Shown here piece by piece: positions 34,447-42,115 of a stretch of 64,000 nucleotides of DNA. Source of the DNA: Flavobacterium luteolum (lineage in GTDB: Bacteria > Bacteroidota > Bacteroidia > Flavobacteriales > Flavobacteriaceae); the NCBI RefSeq assembly GCF_027111275.1, contig NZ_CP114286.1, positions 2,728,001-2,792,000 on the forward strand. The letters run 5' to 3'. Under the pieces are notes generated by a model that had not been told where the DNA came from, ran no database searches, and worked only from the letters and a program-made list of their open reading frames with translations. Each line of letters starts with the position of its first letter. The stretch's first letter is position 1. A program made the position numbers and the translations under genes.

Positions 34447-36765
34447 TTAAGGATTGAATGATAATCCTACGCTGAAAAATAATCTTACTTTGTCGATATT
34501 GTTTATCCATGAAGTATCAAAATGAATTGGGCCTAAAATGGATTGATAGGAAATCGCTGCACCTCCTGATATTACTAGGCTGGTATCGATGTTGTTATCC
34601 CAATTTCCTTTTGGATTGAAGGCATGCTTTATATAATCGTTGAAGGTGTCAAAACCAACAGAAGCGATATTGAAGTGGGGAGTCAGGTAAATTTTTCCGA
34701 TTAAGTTTATTTGAGACCCAAGTTTGAGGCCCATATATTGTGTAACATTAAGTTCGTCTTCATGAAGTCCTGCAAACGAGAAGCGATTGCTTCCTGAACT
34801 TGGAATAATACCGCCTATGAAATATTTTGCCGCGTAACCAAATCCTGAAAACGGAATATCATCATGTTTGAGTTTATCCTGAAAAATAAAATAAGAGTCA
34901 AATCCTATGATTCCTGTAATTTTCTTTTTTATAGCTAATCTCTTCTCGTAAGTTAAACCAAATTTGGTGTAGCCATTTGTTGAGCCAGAAACGCGTGTTT
35001 GGTCTGGATCAGAAAAAGCAGCGTCGATATCGGTAAGAAATGATCGTGCTACATTCGATTTTATAATTGTCCCTTCTGTGGCAAAGAAAACTCGATCCAT
35101 GTCATTATAAGAATAATGCAGGTTGAATTCTATATTATTGAAGTTGTAATTGTTGATGCTTACAGAGTTTGGATTGTATTCTCGATCATATTTAGGTTTT
35201 AGATTGGTGTAGCTATAATTTAAACCAAAGCCTAAATAACTTTTTAAAGAATTTATATTTCTGTTTACCTCATTGTTGAGTTCAAAAGCGTTGTAAAGTA
35301 TGTTGTCTGATGCTTTTCCGTTTATATAGATTTCTTGGCGAAGAAAGGCTCCGTAAGCTTCAGATATCCACCACCATTCTCTATGCTTTCCAAAATTTTT
35401 CTGATAATTGATTCTTGCTTTTGGCTGTTCGGCAATATCTACCGTTAAAAGAAGACGAGAGGCATCGGCAAGAACATTTCTTCCTGTGTAGTTAAAAATT
35501 ATTCCGACACCTCTGTAAGTGTCATAATGCACTGATGTGTTTAGCTGGTTTTTTGCACGTTCAAATCCGAACAATGTAATGCCTAGTTTATCTTCGTCTT
35601 TAATGAAATAACTATACGTAATCTCGTCAAAAAGATTGGTTCCCATTGCTCTGTTGATGCCCGCTATTAAATCTTTGGTAGTGTATTTTACATGGGTTTT
35701 TAGATTTGCCCTTCCGACAACCAACGGCATATTTTCGGGACTTATTTTTTTGTAAACAATTGTGTCTAGAATAAACTCATTTGGCATATCGGGCAATTTA
35801 TGAGTTCGCTGCTGAAATCCTTTTAGCTTTTCTGACAGAGCAATTAAGGCCGGAAGATTTTGATTTGTGGCAATTTTTCCATCTTTGTAGATTTCATTGC
35901 TATCTGCAAAATCTGCAGTAGAGAAACGAAGATTGGGTAGGTGATCAACCAATATGTTGCATAAATCGCGGTTTGCAGGATTTTTAATGTTGCTCGGGAA
36001 CATACTGGTCTGCATTAATATGGTCATAAGATTATTTAGCTTATCGGCAGGTTCCATTCCGCCTCCGACATCACTTCCAATAATAATATCGGCACCCATT
36101 TGTTTGGCAACATCAGTAGGGAAATTATTTAATACTCCACCGTCTACCAAAACCGTTTTTCCGTAAGGCATTGGTTTGAAGATAGCAGGTAACGACATAC
36201 TGGCTCGCATAGCATAAGATAAACTTCCTTTGCTTAAAATAACTTCTTTTCCTTCAACCAAGTCTGTGGCCATAGCTCTGAAAGGAATCGGGAGACTGTC
36301 AAAATCTTTGACATTGTATACAGGGAAAGTTAATTCAGAAAGGTATTCTCTTAGATTTTGATCATTTAACAGAGAACCAATGCTGTTAAGTTTTCCGTCT
36401 TTAACACCTATTCCGACTAAATATCGTTGAAATTCTCTTTTTTCTTCGGCACTTACAGCTCGTAATGATTGACCTCCGCCTAAGAGTTTATCCCAATAAA
36501 TATCTTTCGTGATTTTTTCTATGCTATCACCCGAATATCCCATTGCATATAACCCACCAATAATGCTTCCCATACTGTTTCCAACAATAAGATCTGGAAC
36601 GATGTGAAGTGAATCTAATTTTTGCAAAAGCGGAATATGTGCAATTCCTTTTGCACCGCCACCGCTTAGTACTAACACAACTTTAGGCTTTTTTTCCTGA
36701 GAAAAAATAATTTGCGGGAGACTTAGTAAAAATAAGAAGACGAGTAAATAAGATGTTTTTTTCAA
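34447..36765 (-). CDS. Patatin-like phospholipase with a C-terminal BamA/Omp85-type barrel
   Basis: About 772 residues from a TTG at 36765, which starts a clean signal peptide (LKKTSYLLVFLFLLSLPQII, FSQ). The frame extends upstream to 36843 but with no ATG. Patatin part: VVLVLSGGGAKGIAHIPLLQ (oxyanion loop), catalytic Ser in GNSMG and Asp in DGGVLNNFP. A POTRA-like stretch (about 375-440) and an outer membrane barrel ending in F/P follow (FFSVGLSFNP). Same plan as PlpD-type proteins. The lipase would be held at the outer membrane; the substrate is not known. Confidence 0.9.
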   Translation of the reverse strand: MKKTSYLLVFLFLLSLPQIIFSQEKKPKVVLVLSGGGAKGIAHIPLLQKLDSLHIVPDLIVGNSMGSIIGGLYAMGYSGDSIEKITKDIYWDKLLGGGQSLRAVSAEEKREFQRYLVGIGVKDGKLNSIGSLLNDQNLREYLSELTFPVYNVKDFDSLPIPFRAMATDLVEGKEVILSKGSLSYAMRASMSLPAIFKPMPYGKTVLVDGGVLNNFPTDVAKQMGADIIIGSDVGGGMEPADKLNNLMTILMQTSMFPSNIKNPANRDLCNILVDHLPNLRFSTADFADSNEIYKDGKIATNQNLPALIALSEKLKGFQQRTHKLPDMPNEFILDTIVYKKISPENMPLVVGRANLKTHVKYTTKDLIAGINRAMGTNLFDEITYSYFIKDEDKLGITLFGFERAKNQLNTSVHYDTYRGVGIIFNYTGRNVLADASRLLLTVDIAEQPKARINYQKNFGKHREWWWISEAYGAFLRQEIYINGKASDNILYNAFELNNEVNRNINSLKSYLGFGLNYSYTNLKPKYDREYNPNSVSINNYNFNNIEFNLHYSYNDMDRVFFATEGTIIKSNVARSFLTDIDAAFSDPDQTRVSGSTNGYTKFGLTYEKRLAIKKKITGIIGFDSYFIFQDKLKHDDIPFSGFGYAAKYFIGGIIPSSGSNRFSFAGLHEDELNVTQYMGLKLGSQINLIGKIYLTPHFNIASVGFDTFNDYIKHAFNPKGNWDNNIDTSLVISGGAAISYQSILGPIHFDTSWINNIDKVRLFFSVGLSFNP

Positions 36766-36883
36766 TTTTTTACTATTTAAGTATTTGATAAATAGATTCT
36801 TATTCTGGTTGTTAAAAGTAAGCAGATATTTATAAAAGTACAATTTTTTGATAGAAATGTTTTACCTGAAACATAAAAACAGA

Positions 36884-36916
36884 AAACCCGACAGATTTTT
36901 AAAACCTGTCGGGTTT
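36884..36916 (-). terminator. Terminator of ahcY
   Basis: AAACCCGACAG / CTGTCGGGTTT 11-bp stem. The minus-strand transcript continues with TTCTGTTTTTATG, a fair U-tract. It lies 53 bp after the ahcY stop. Confidence 0.8.
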
Positions 36917-36940
36917 GAATATATACATAAAGAAATCTAA

Positions 36941-36958
36941 TCCCGATAGCTATCGGGA
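36941..36958. repeat. 18-bp perfect palindrome
   Basis: TCCCGATAGCTATCGGGA, between ahcY and its terminator. Looks like a dispersed REP-like palindrome. Confidence 0.75.
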
Positions 36959-36968
36959 CTAAAATCAA

Positions 36969-38285
36969 TTAATATCTGTAGTACTCTGGTTTGAATGGAC
37001 CTTGAACTTCAACACCAATGTAAGCAGCTTGATCTTCTCTTAAAACTTCAAGTTCAACGCCTAATTTAGCTAAGTGTAAAGCAGCAACTTTTTCATCTAA
37101 ATGTTTTGGTAACATGTAAACTTCATTTTTGTAAGCTGCGCTGTTGTTCCATAATTCGATTTGAGCTAAAGTTTGGTTTGTAAATGAGTTACTCATTACA
37201 AAACTTGGGTGACCTGTAGCACAACCAAGGTTTACTAAACGACCTTCAGCCAAGATAATGATATCTTTACCGTTGATGTTGTATTTGTCAACCTGAGGTT
37301 TGATTTCGATTTTAGATGCACCGTGGTTTTTGTTTAACCAAGCCATGTCAATTTCGTTATCGAAGTGACCAATGTTACAAACAACAGTTTTGTCTTTCAT
37401 TTGCTCGAAGTGCTCTCCAAGAACGATATCTTTATTTCCTGTAGTTGTAATGATGATATCAGCATTAGCAATTACAGTGTTTAATTTTTTAACTTCATAA
37501 CCGTCCATTGCAGCTTGTAAAGCACAAATTGGATCGATTTCAGTAACAGTTACAATAGAACCAGCACCTCTGAAAGAAGCAGCAGTTCCTTTTCCAACGT
37601 CACCATATCCACAAACAACAACTCTTTTTCCAGCTAACATTAAGTCGGTTGCACGACGTACAGCATCTACAGCAGATTCTTTACATCCGTATTTGTTATC
37701 AAATTTAGATTTAGTAACAGAATCGTTAATGTTGATTGCAGGCATTGGAAGAGTTCCAGCTTTTACTCTTTCGTAAAGTCTGTGAACACCAGTTGTAGTT
37801 TCTTCAGAAAGACCTTTAATTCCAGCAACTAATTCTGGGTAACGATCGATAACCATATTAGTTAAATCTCCACCATCATCTAAGATCATGTTCAATGGTT
37901 TTCTGTCTTCACCAAAGAATAAAGTTTGCTCAATACACCAGTCAAATGATTCTTCGTCAAGACCTTTCCAAGCGTAAACTGAAATTCCTGCAGCAGCAAT
38001 CGCAGCAGCAGCCTGATCCTGAGTAGAGAAAATGTTACAAGAAGACCAAGTAACTTCTGCACCAAGAGCAATTAAAGTTTCGATCAAAACAGCAGTTTGA
38101 ATCGTCATGTGTAAACATCCAGCAATACGAGCTCCTTTTAATGGTTGTTCGTCTTTATATTCAGCGCGAAGTGCCATTAAACCTGGCATTTCAGCTTCAG
38201 CTAGTTCAATTTCTTTTCTTCCCCAAGCCGCTAGAGAAATGTCTTTTACTTTGAAAGCCACATAAGGCGTAGTCGATGTACTCAT
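36969..38285 (-). CDS. ahcY: Adenosylhomocysteinase (S-adenosylhomocysteine hydrolase)
   Basis: 438 residues, typical of this family. Seen: [67 protein letters not shown], the NAD-binding [20 protein letters not shown] and the C-terminal PEYYRY. It splits S-adenosylhomocysteine into adenosine and homocysteine, keeping methylation reactions running. A TAAATTTG promoter box lies 34 bp upstream of the start. Single-gene unit. Confidence 0.98.
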   Translation of the reverse strand: MSTSTTPYVAFKVKDISLAAWGRKEIELAEAEMPGLMALRAEYKDEQPLKGARIAGCLHMTIQTAVLIETLIALGAEVTWSSCNIFSTQDQAAAAIAAAGISVYAWKGLDEESFDWCIEQTLFFGEDRKPLNMILDDGGDLTNMVIDRYPELVAGIKGLSEETTTGVHRLYERVKAGTLPMPAININDSVTKSKFDNKYGCKESAVDAVRRATDLMLAGKRVVVCGYGDVGKGTAASFRGAGSIVTVTEIDPICALQAAMDGYEVKKLNTVIANADIIITTTGNKDIVLGEHFEQMKDKTVVCNIGHFDNEIDMAWLNKNHGASKIEIKPQVDKYNINGKDIIILAEGRLVNLGCATGHPSFVMSNSFTNQTLAQIELWNNSAAYKNEVYMLPKHLDEKVAALHLAKLGVELEVLREDQAAYIGVEVQGPFKPEYYRY

Positions 38286-38318
38286 TTATATTATATTTGT
38301 ATAATTGTAAAATTTTTG

Positions 38319-38326
38319 CAAATTTA
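38319..38326 (-). promoter_or_regulatory. Candidate -7 box of ahcY
   Basis: TAAATTTG on the minus strand, an exact match to the Bacteroidota TAnnTTTG motif, 34 bp before the ATG. Confidence 0.5.
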
Positions 38327-38413
38327 AGGAATAGCTTTTGAATTTTACTAATTTCTGTCAGATTTGTGAAATCTTTAATTTCTTAATCTTTAGAACATTA
38401 GTTTATAAAACGA

Positions 38414-38549
38414 TTTAAACCATATAAGTGATATAAGTTCATTTAAAAAAGATTCTGAAACTATTACCTTTGTCGCGAATTGCTTATATTTACTAATGCA
38501 TTCTTTAAACCAACAGTTATGTTTTCTTAAATGACTTATATGGTTTAAA
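38414..38549. repeat. 16-bp inverted repeat in the ahcY / PPTase divergent gap
   Basis: TTTAAACCATATAAGT (38414-38429) and ACTTATATGGTTTAAA (38534-38549), 104 bp apart. The 317-bp gap between the divergent genes holds this pair, the ahcY promoter box and no open frame. Confidence 0.75.
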
Positions 38550-38602
38550 ATTTACCACCAAAAATTTATAATTAATCATTTACAATTTATAATTAAAAAG
38601 TA

Positions 38603-39253
38603 ATGCCTTTATTTCAGACCATACAATTCAATGAAACGACTAAAATTTTAATTTGGGAAATAACCGAATCTTTTGATGAATTGTACAGCAGAGTAACGTT
38701 GAAAGAAAAAACACAGCGCAGACTGGAGGGAATGAAATCACAAATGCATCAGCGTGCTTTTTTAAGTGTTCGAATGCTGATTCAGGAAATGGGTTTTACA
38801 GATAAAGATCTGCATTATGATGAATTTGGAAAACCATATTTTGATTGTGATCATCATATCTCAATTACACATTCTTACCATTTTGCAGCCATCATTATAA
38901 GCAAAGAAAAGGTTGGAATTGACATGGAATTGCAACGTGAGAAAATTCAAAGAATAGCAGATAAATTTACCGATTATGAATGCAGGTATTTAGAACCGAA
39001 TTCTATAGAAGAATACATAAAAAAACTTACCGTTATTTGGGGAGCCAAAGAGGCGATCTTTAAAATAAGAAATGAAAAAGGTATAAGTTTTAAAGATCAT
39101 ATTAATGTAAACAACTTCTCTTTAGGAGAAACCCAAACGCAGGCAAGTCTTCATTTTGATGATCTCATAAAGGATTTTGATGTGCACTACGAAGAAATCA
39201 AATCAGATAATTTTGAGGGAACCTTTACTTTGGTTTATGCTTTTGAGAAATAA
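38603..39253 (+). CDS. 4'-phosphopantetheinyl transferase (Sfp type)
   Basis: 216 residues. FGKPYFD, then HHISITHSYHFAAIIIS, the Mg-binding VGIDMELQREKIQRI and the second motif WGAKEAIFKI. It transfers phosphopantetheine from CoA to a Ser on acyl or peptidyl carrier proteins. Length and motif spacing fit Sfp-like enzymes rather than AcpS. No carrier protein or synthase is nearby, so it may serve the whole cell. Confidence 0.9.
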   Translation: MPLFQTIQFNETTKILIWEITESFDELYSRVTLKEKTQRRLEGMKSQMHQRAFLSVRMLIQEMGFTDKDLHYDEFGKPYFDCDHHISITHSYHFAAIIISKEKVGIDMELQREKIQRIADKFTDYECRYLEPNSIEEYIKKLTVIWGAKEAIFKIRNEKGISFKDHINVNNFSLGETQTQASLHFDDLIKDFDVHYEEIKSDNFEGTFTLVYAFEK

Positions 39254-39286
39254 AATGTCAATTTAAAAATTCTAAGATTTAGATAT

Positions 39287-39685
39287 TTAAACTTCGCTTT
39301 CTTTTTGTCTATGCTGAAATATACTCATATATAAAAAAGTACTCATTTTTCGGGCGCGTCTTTTTAATGTTTCGGCGTTTTCGCCTTCAAAATGTTCATC
39401 AATGGTTTGAGACCAATGATTGAGCCAGATTCCGAATTCGTTTATAGTGATTTTTTCATCAAAATGGGCATCAACTTCATTGTGTACAGCGTGAGGATTT
39501 CCTTTGTATTTGCGAACGCCAAATAGGTTTGTTTCCCAAAAATCAGTCAGCTTTTCGAGGTGTGCATCCCAATCAGAAATCATTTCATTAAAATAAAAGC
39601 CGATTTCTCGATCGGCTCTTATTTTAACATAAAATTGATGTACTAAAAATGATACATCAGCTCTATTTTCTATTTGTTTTTTCAT
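39287..39685 (-). CDS. Group III truncated haemoglobin
   Basis: 132 residues. LVHQFYVKIRADREIGFYFN, then WDAHLEKLTDFWETNLFG, with the likely proximal His in HNEVDAHF and FGIWLNHWSQTIDEHF at the distal end. Binds haem and may handle O2, NO or related ligands in the cytoplasm. Its ATG overlaps the stop of the upstream membrane protein by 4 bp, so the two are translationally coupled. The Crp/Fnr-type gene is the next gene up on the same strand. Confidence 0.88.
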   Translation of the reverse strand: MKKQIENRADVSFLVHQFYVKIRADREIGFYFNEMISDWDAHLEKLTDFWETNLFGVRKYKGNPHAVHNEVDAHFDEKITINEFGIWLNHWSQTIDEHFEGENAETLKRRARKMSTFLYMSIFQHRQKESEV

Positions 39686-39969
39686 AGAATAAAACTATTC
39701 AAGAATATAAAAAATACGCTTAAAAGTGTGCTTACCATAATCAGGTTGAAAACTACTTTATGTTTCATTTGTGCTAAGATAGATGTATTTGCGAAAACAC
39801 AAGCTAAAACAATAATTCCTAGCTGAATCATCTGTGGAATTGAAGTTCCGTTTGATAAAACGTACATAGCTGCAGCGCCTCCTAAACAGCTTTGTCCAAT
39901 TACTGCCATTGCAGCAGAACCCATATAGTTTCTATTGAAAATGTCGAATGTTGTTTGATATAGTGTCAT
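39682..39969 (-). CDS. Three-helix membrane protein coupled to the globin gene
   Basis: 95 residues. Three hydrophobic stretches: about 17-37 (GSAAMAVIGQSCLGGAAAMY), 46-63 (IQLGIIVLACVFANTSIL) and 70-93 (KVVFNLIMVSTLLSVFFIFL). No family recognised. A 4-bp stop/start overlap with the globin gene suggests a shared role, such as a membrane partner in gas or redox sensing; this is inferred. Confidence 0.75.
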   Translation of the reverse strand: MTLYQTTFDIFNRNYMGSAAMAVIGQSCLGGAAAMYVLSNGTSIPQMIQLGIIVLACVFANTSILAQMKHKVVFNLIMVSTLLSVFFIFLNSFIL

Positions 39970-40051
39970 GGTATTCAGTTTTTTATATCAACAAAATTAC
40001 ATCCACAATGGCGCTCAATTTTATGATTAAAATCATAAAACGAGATTTTTT

Positions 40052-40648
40052 TTATCTGTATACTTTTCGGTTGATAATCTTCAATTCACCTTTTTTTTCC
40101 AATGCTTTTATTGTTCTAATTACAGTTTCTACCCGTAAACCAGTTAAATCTCCAATCTGCTGTCTGGTAAAATTAATGAGATAACCGTTTTTATCTTTCT
40201 GAAAATTGAAATAAGCAATTCCGTGATCTATTAATTTCAACACACGATGTTCTGGTTCATGTGTAGAAATTTCGGCAGCCATAACCGATTTGTAATACAA
40301 TCTCTGCGCTAGATTTTCGATTATTTGAATACTCACTTTTGGATTTTCTTCTAAAAGCCTCATGAAGTTTTCTTTTGGAAGAGTAAAAAGCTCGGTATTT
40401 TCTACAGCAATAGCATTTGCTGGATATTTTTGGTTTAAAAATAGTGGTGGTTCGCCAAAAGATTGTCCGTTATAAAAAATACCTTGAATAAATTCACGGC
40501 CATCATCATTATAATTGCTCATCTTTACTTCACCAGAAATAATCTGATAATAGTGTGATGGCAGATTTCCTTCTTCAAAAATAATATCATTTTTATCAAA
40601 TGATTTTTTTACGACACCGTACTTTTCTAGTAATTCTACTGTAATCAT
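40052..40648 (-). CDS. Crp/Fnr family transcriptional regulator
   Basis: 198 residues. Cyclic-nucleotide-binding fold (FEEGNLPSHYYQIISGEVKM, GQSFGEPPLFLNQKYPANAI) and C-terminal winged helix (FTRQQIGDLTGLRVETVIRT). It lacks the Cys cluster of oxygen-sensing FNR, so no iron-sulfur sensor is expected; haem or a small ligand is possible. It lies 83 bp upstream of the membrane protein/globin pair and probably controls it. It has a good TAnnTTTG box. Confidence 0.9.
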   Translation of the reverse strand: MITVELLEKYGVVKKSFDKNDIIFEEGNLPSHYYQIISGEVKMSNYNDDGREFIQGIFYNGQSFGEPPLFLNQKYPANAIAVENTELFTLPKENFMRLLEENPKVSIQIIENLAQRLYYKSVMAAEISTHEPEHRVLKLIDHGIAYFNFQKDKNGYLINFTRQQIGDLTGLRVETVIRTIKALEKKGELKIINRKVYR

Positions 40649-40681
40649 AATGTATTGTTTACGTTACCAAAAGACATTGAA

Positions 40682-40689
40682 CAAATATA
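40682..40689 (-). promoter_or_regulatory. Candidate -7 box of the Crp/Fnr gene
   Basis: TATATTTG on the minus strand, an exact match to TAnnTTTG, 34 bp before the start codon. Confidence 0.5.
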
Positions 40690-40742
40690 ATTTATTCAAA
40701 ATAGTTCTTCTACATTAAAAATCTTTTACTTTTACACCCCGT

Positions 40743-41471
40743 ATGCAAGAACAAATACTTACTATTAAACAACAGATTTTAGAAGCTAAAAGCAATGGCC
40801 AAAAATTACTGGCAGTGCTTTTGGATCCTGATAAAATTGTATTGGAAAATGTCAATCATTTAATTGAAAAAATTAATGGTTCGCCTGCAACTCACATTTT
40901 TGTAGGAGGAAGTATTGTTCAGAATAACATTTTGGAAGAATTGATTTCGGAGTTAAAGCAAAAAACAAATTTACCTGTTATTTTGTTTCCTGGCGATCCT
41001 TCGCAGATTTCGCCGCAAGCCGATGCAATTCTGTTCCTATCGTTATTGTCTGGCCGAAATCCCGATTATTTGATAGAATATCAAGTTCAGGCTGCTCCAA
41101 TTCTTAAAAAAACAAATTTAGAAGTTATTTCTACAGGATATATTTTAATTGAAAGCGGTAATGAAACTGCCGTTGCTCGTGTAAGTAAAACAAAACCTCT
41201 AAGCCGCGAAAATCTTGATTTGGTTTTGGCGACGGCTCAAGCAGGTGAAATGTTAGGAAATCAACTTATTTATTTAGAAGCGGGAAGTGGTGCTAAACAA
41301 CCTGTTCCAGCAGAAATGATTGAACTGATTTCTCAAAATATTGAAATTCCTGTTATTGTTGGCGGAGGAATTGTAGATTTGCACGGAATTCAAAAAGCCT
41401 ATCAAGCTGGTGCAGATTTGGTTGTTATTGGAACTGCCTTTGAAAATAACAGTCGTTTTTTTGAATTATAA
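40743..41471 (+). CDS. PcrB/GGGPS family (geranylgeranylglyceryl phosphate synthase type)
   Basis: 242 residues. TIM-barrel motifs LLAVLLDPDKIVLENV, HIFVGGSIVQNN, VILFPGDPSQISPQADAILF, LEAGSGAKQPVP and VIVGGGI...GADLVVIGTAFE. The family couples a polyprenyl diphosphate to sn-glycerol-1-phosphate and is best known from archaeal ether lipids. Bacteroidota have their own group. No other ether-lipid genes are near, so the end product is open. It is the first gene of a run with pnuC and the NadR-like fusion. Confidence 0.9.
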   Translation: MQEQILTIKQQILEAKSNGQKLLAVLLDPDKIVLENVNHLIEKINGSPATHIFVGGSIVQNNILEELISELKQKTNLPVILFPGDPSQISPQADAILFLSLLSGRNPDYLIEYQVQAAPILKKTNLEVISTGYILIESGNETAVARVSKTKPLSRENLDLVLATAQAGEMLGNQLIYLEAGSGAKQPVPAEMIELISQNIEIPVIVGGGIVDLHGIQKAYQAGADLVVIGTAFENNSRFFEL

Positions 41472-41491
41472 ATGTCAAATACCACATTTTC

Positions 41492-42115
41492 ATGATAGAT
41501 TTTTTTTTAGAAAGTTATAAAAATGCACCGCTTTGGCACATTGCTTTGGAGTTTCTGGTATTTGTCTGCGGAATTTTAAGTGTGTGGTTTGCTAAAAAAG
41601 AAAACATCTGGGTATATCCAACAGGATTAATCGCTACTGCAATATCGGTTTACCTGCTTTATATTGCGGGTTATATGGGAGATATGATCATAAATGCTTA
41701 TTTTTCAGTTATGAGTATTTATGGATGGTACGTCTGGGCAAAAGGAGGAACTGCAGAAGATAATCTGCCAATTACCCGTACAAGTTTTAATGAAAAAATA
41801 ATCGGAATCTTACTGTTTATTGTGACTGTTTTTGTAGTTTTCGGGATTTATAAATATTTTGGATACGAAATTCATAAAGACAATTATGTCGATATGATTT
41901 CGTCTGGAATATTTTTCGCAGGAATGTGGTATATGGCCAGAAAAAAAATAGAAAACTGGACACTTTGGATTATTGGTGATATTATTGTTGTGCCTCTCTA
42001 TGCTTATCGTGGCTTAGGAATGTTGTCGCTTCAATACATAATTTTTACAATTTTGGCTATTTCAGCTTATTTAGAATGGAGAAAGATCTTAAACAGCAAA
42101 AAACAAATATCATAA
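41492..42115 (+). CDS. pnuC: PnuC-type nicotinamide riboside (or vitamin) transporter
   Basis: 207 residues, about seven membrane helices. Signature INAYFSVMSIYGWYVWAKGG and the repeated WxxW-like IWVYPTGLIATAISVYLLYI, then YLEWRK at the end. It brings nicotinamide riboside in by facilitated diffusion, trapped by a kinase. The next gene encodes such a kinase domain and overlaps its end by 40 bp, which favours nicotinamide riboside over thiamine as cargo, though PnuT-type thiamine transport cannot be fully excluded given the TPP riboswitch 2.6 kb away. Confidence 0.92.
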   Translation: MIDFFLESYKNAPLWHIALEFLVFVCGILSVWFAKKENIWVYPTGLIATAISVYLLYIAGYMGDMIINAYFSVMSIYGWYVWAKGGTAEDNLPITRTSFNEKIIGILLFIVTVFVVFGIYKYFGYEIHKDNYVDMISSGIFFAGMWYMARKKIENWTLWIIGDIIVVPLYAYRGLGMLSLQYIIFTILAISAYLEWRKILNSKKQIS

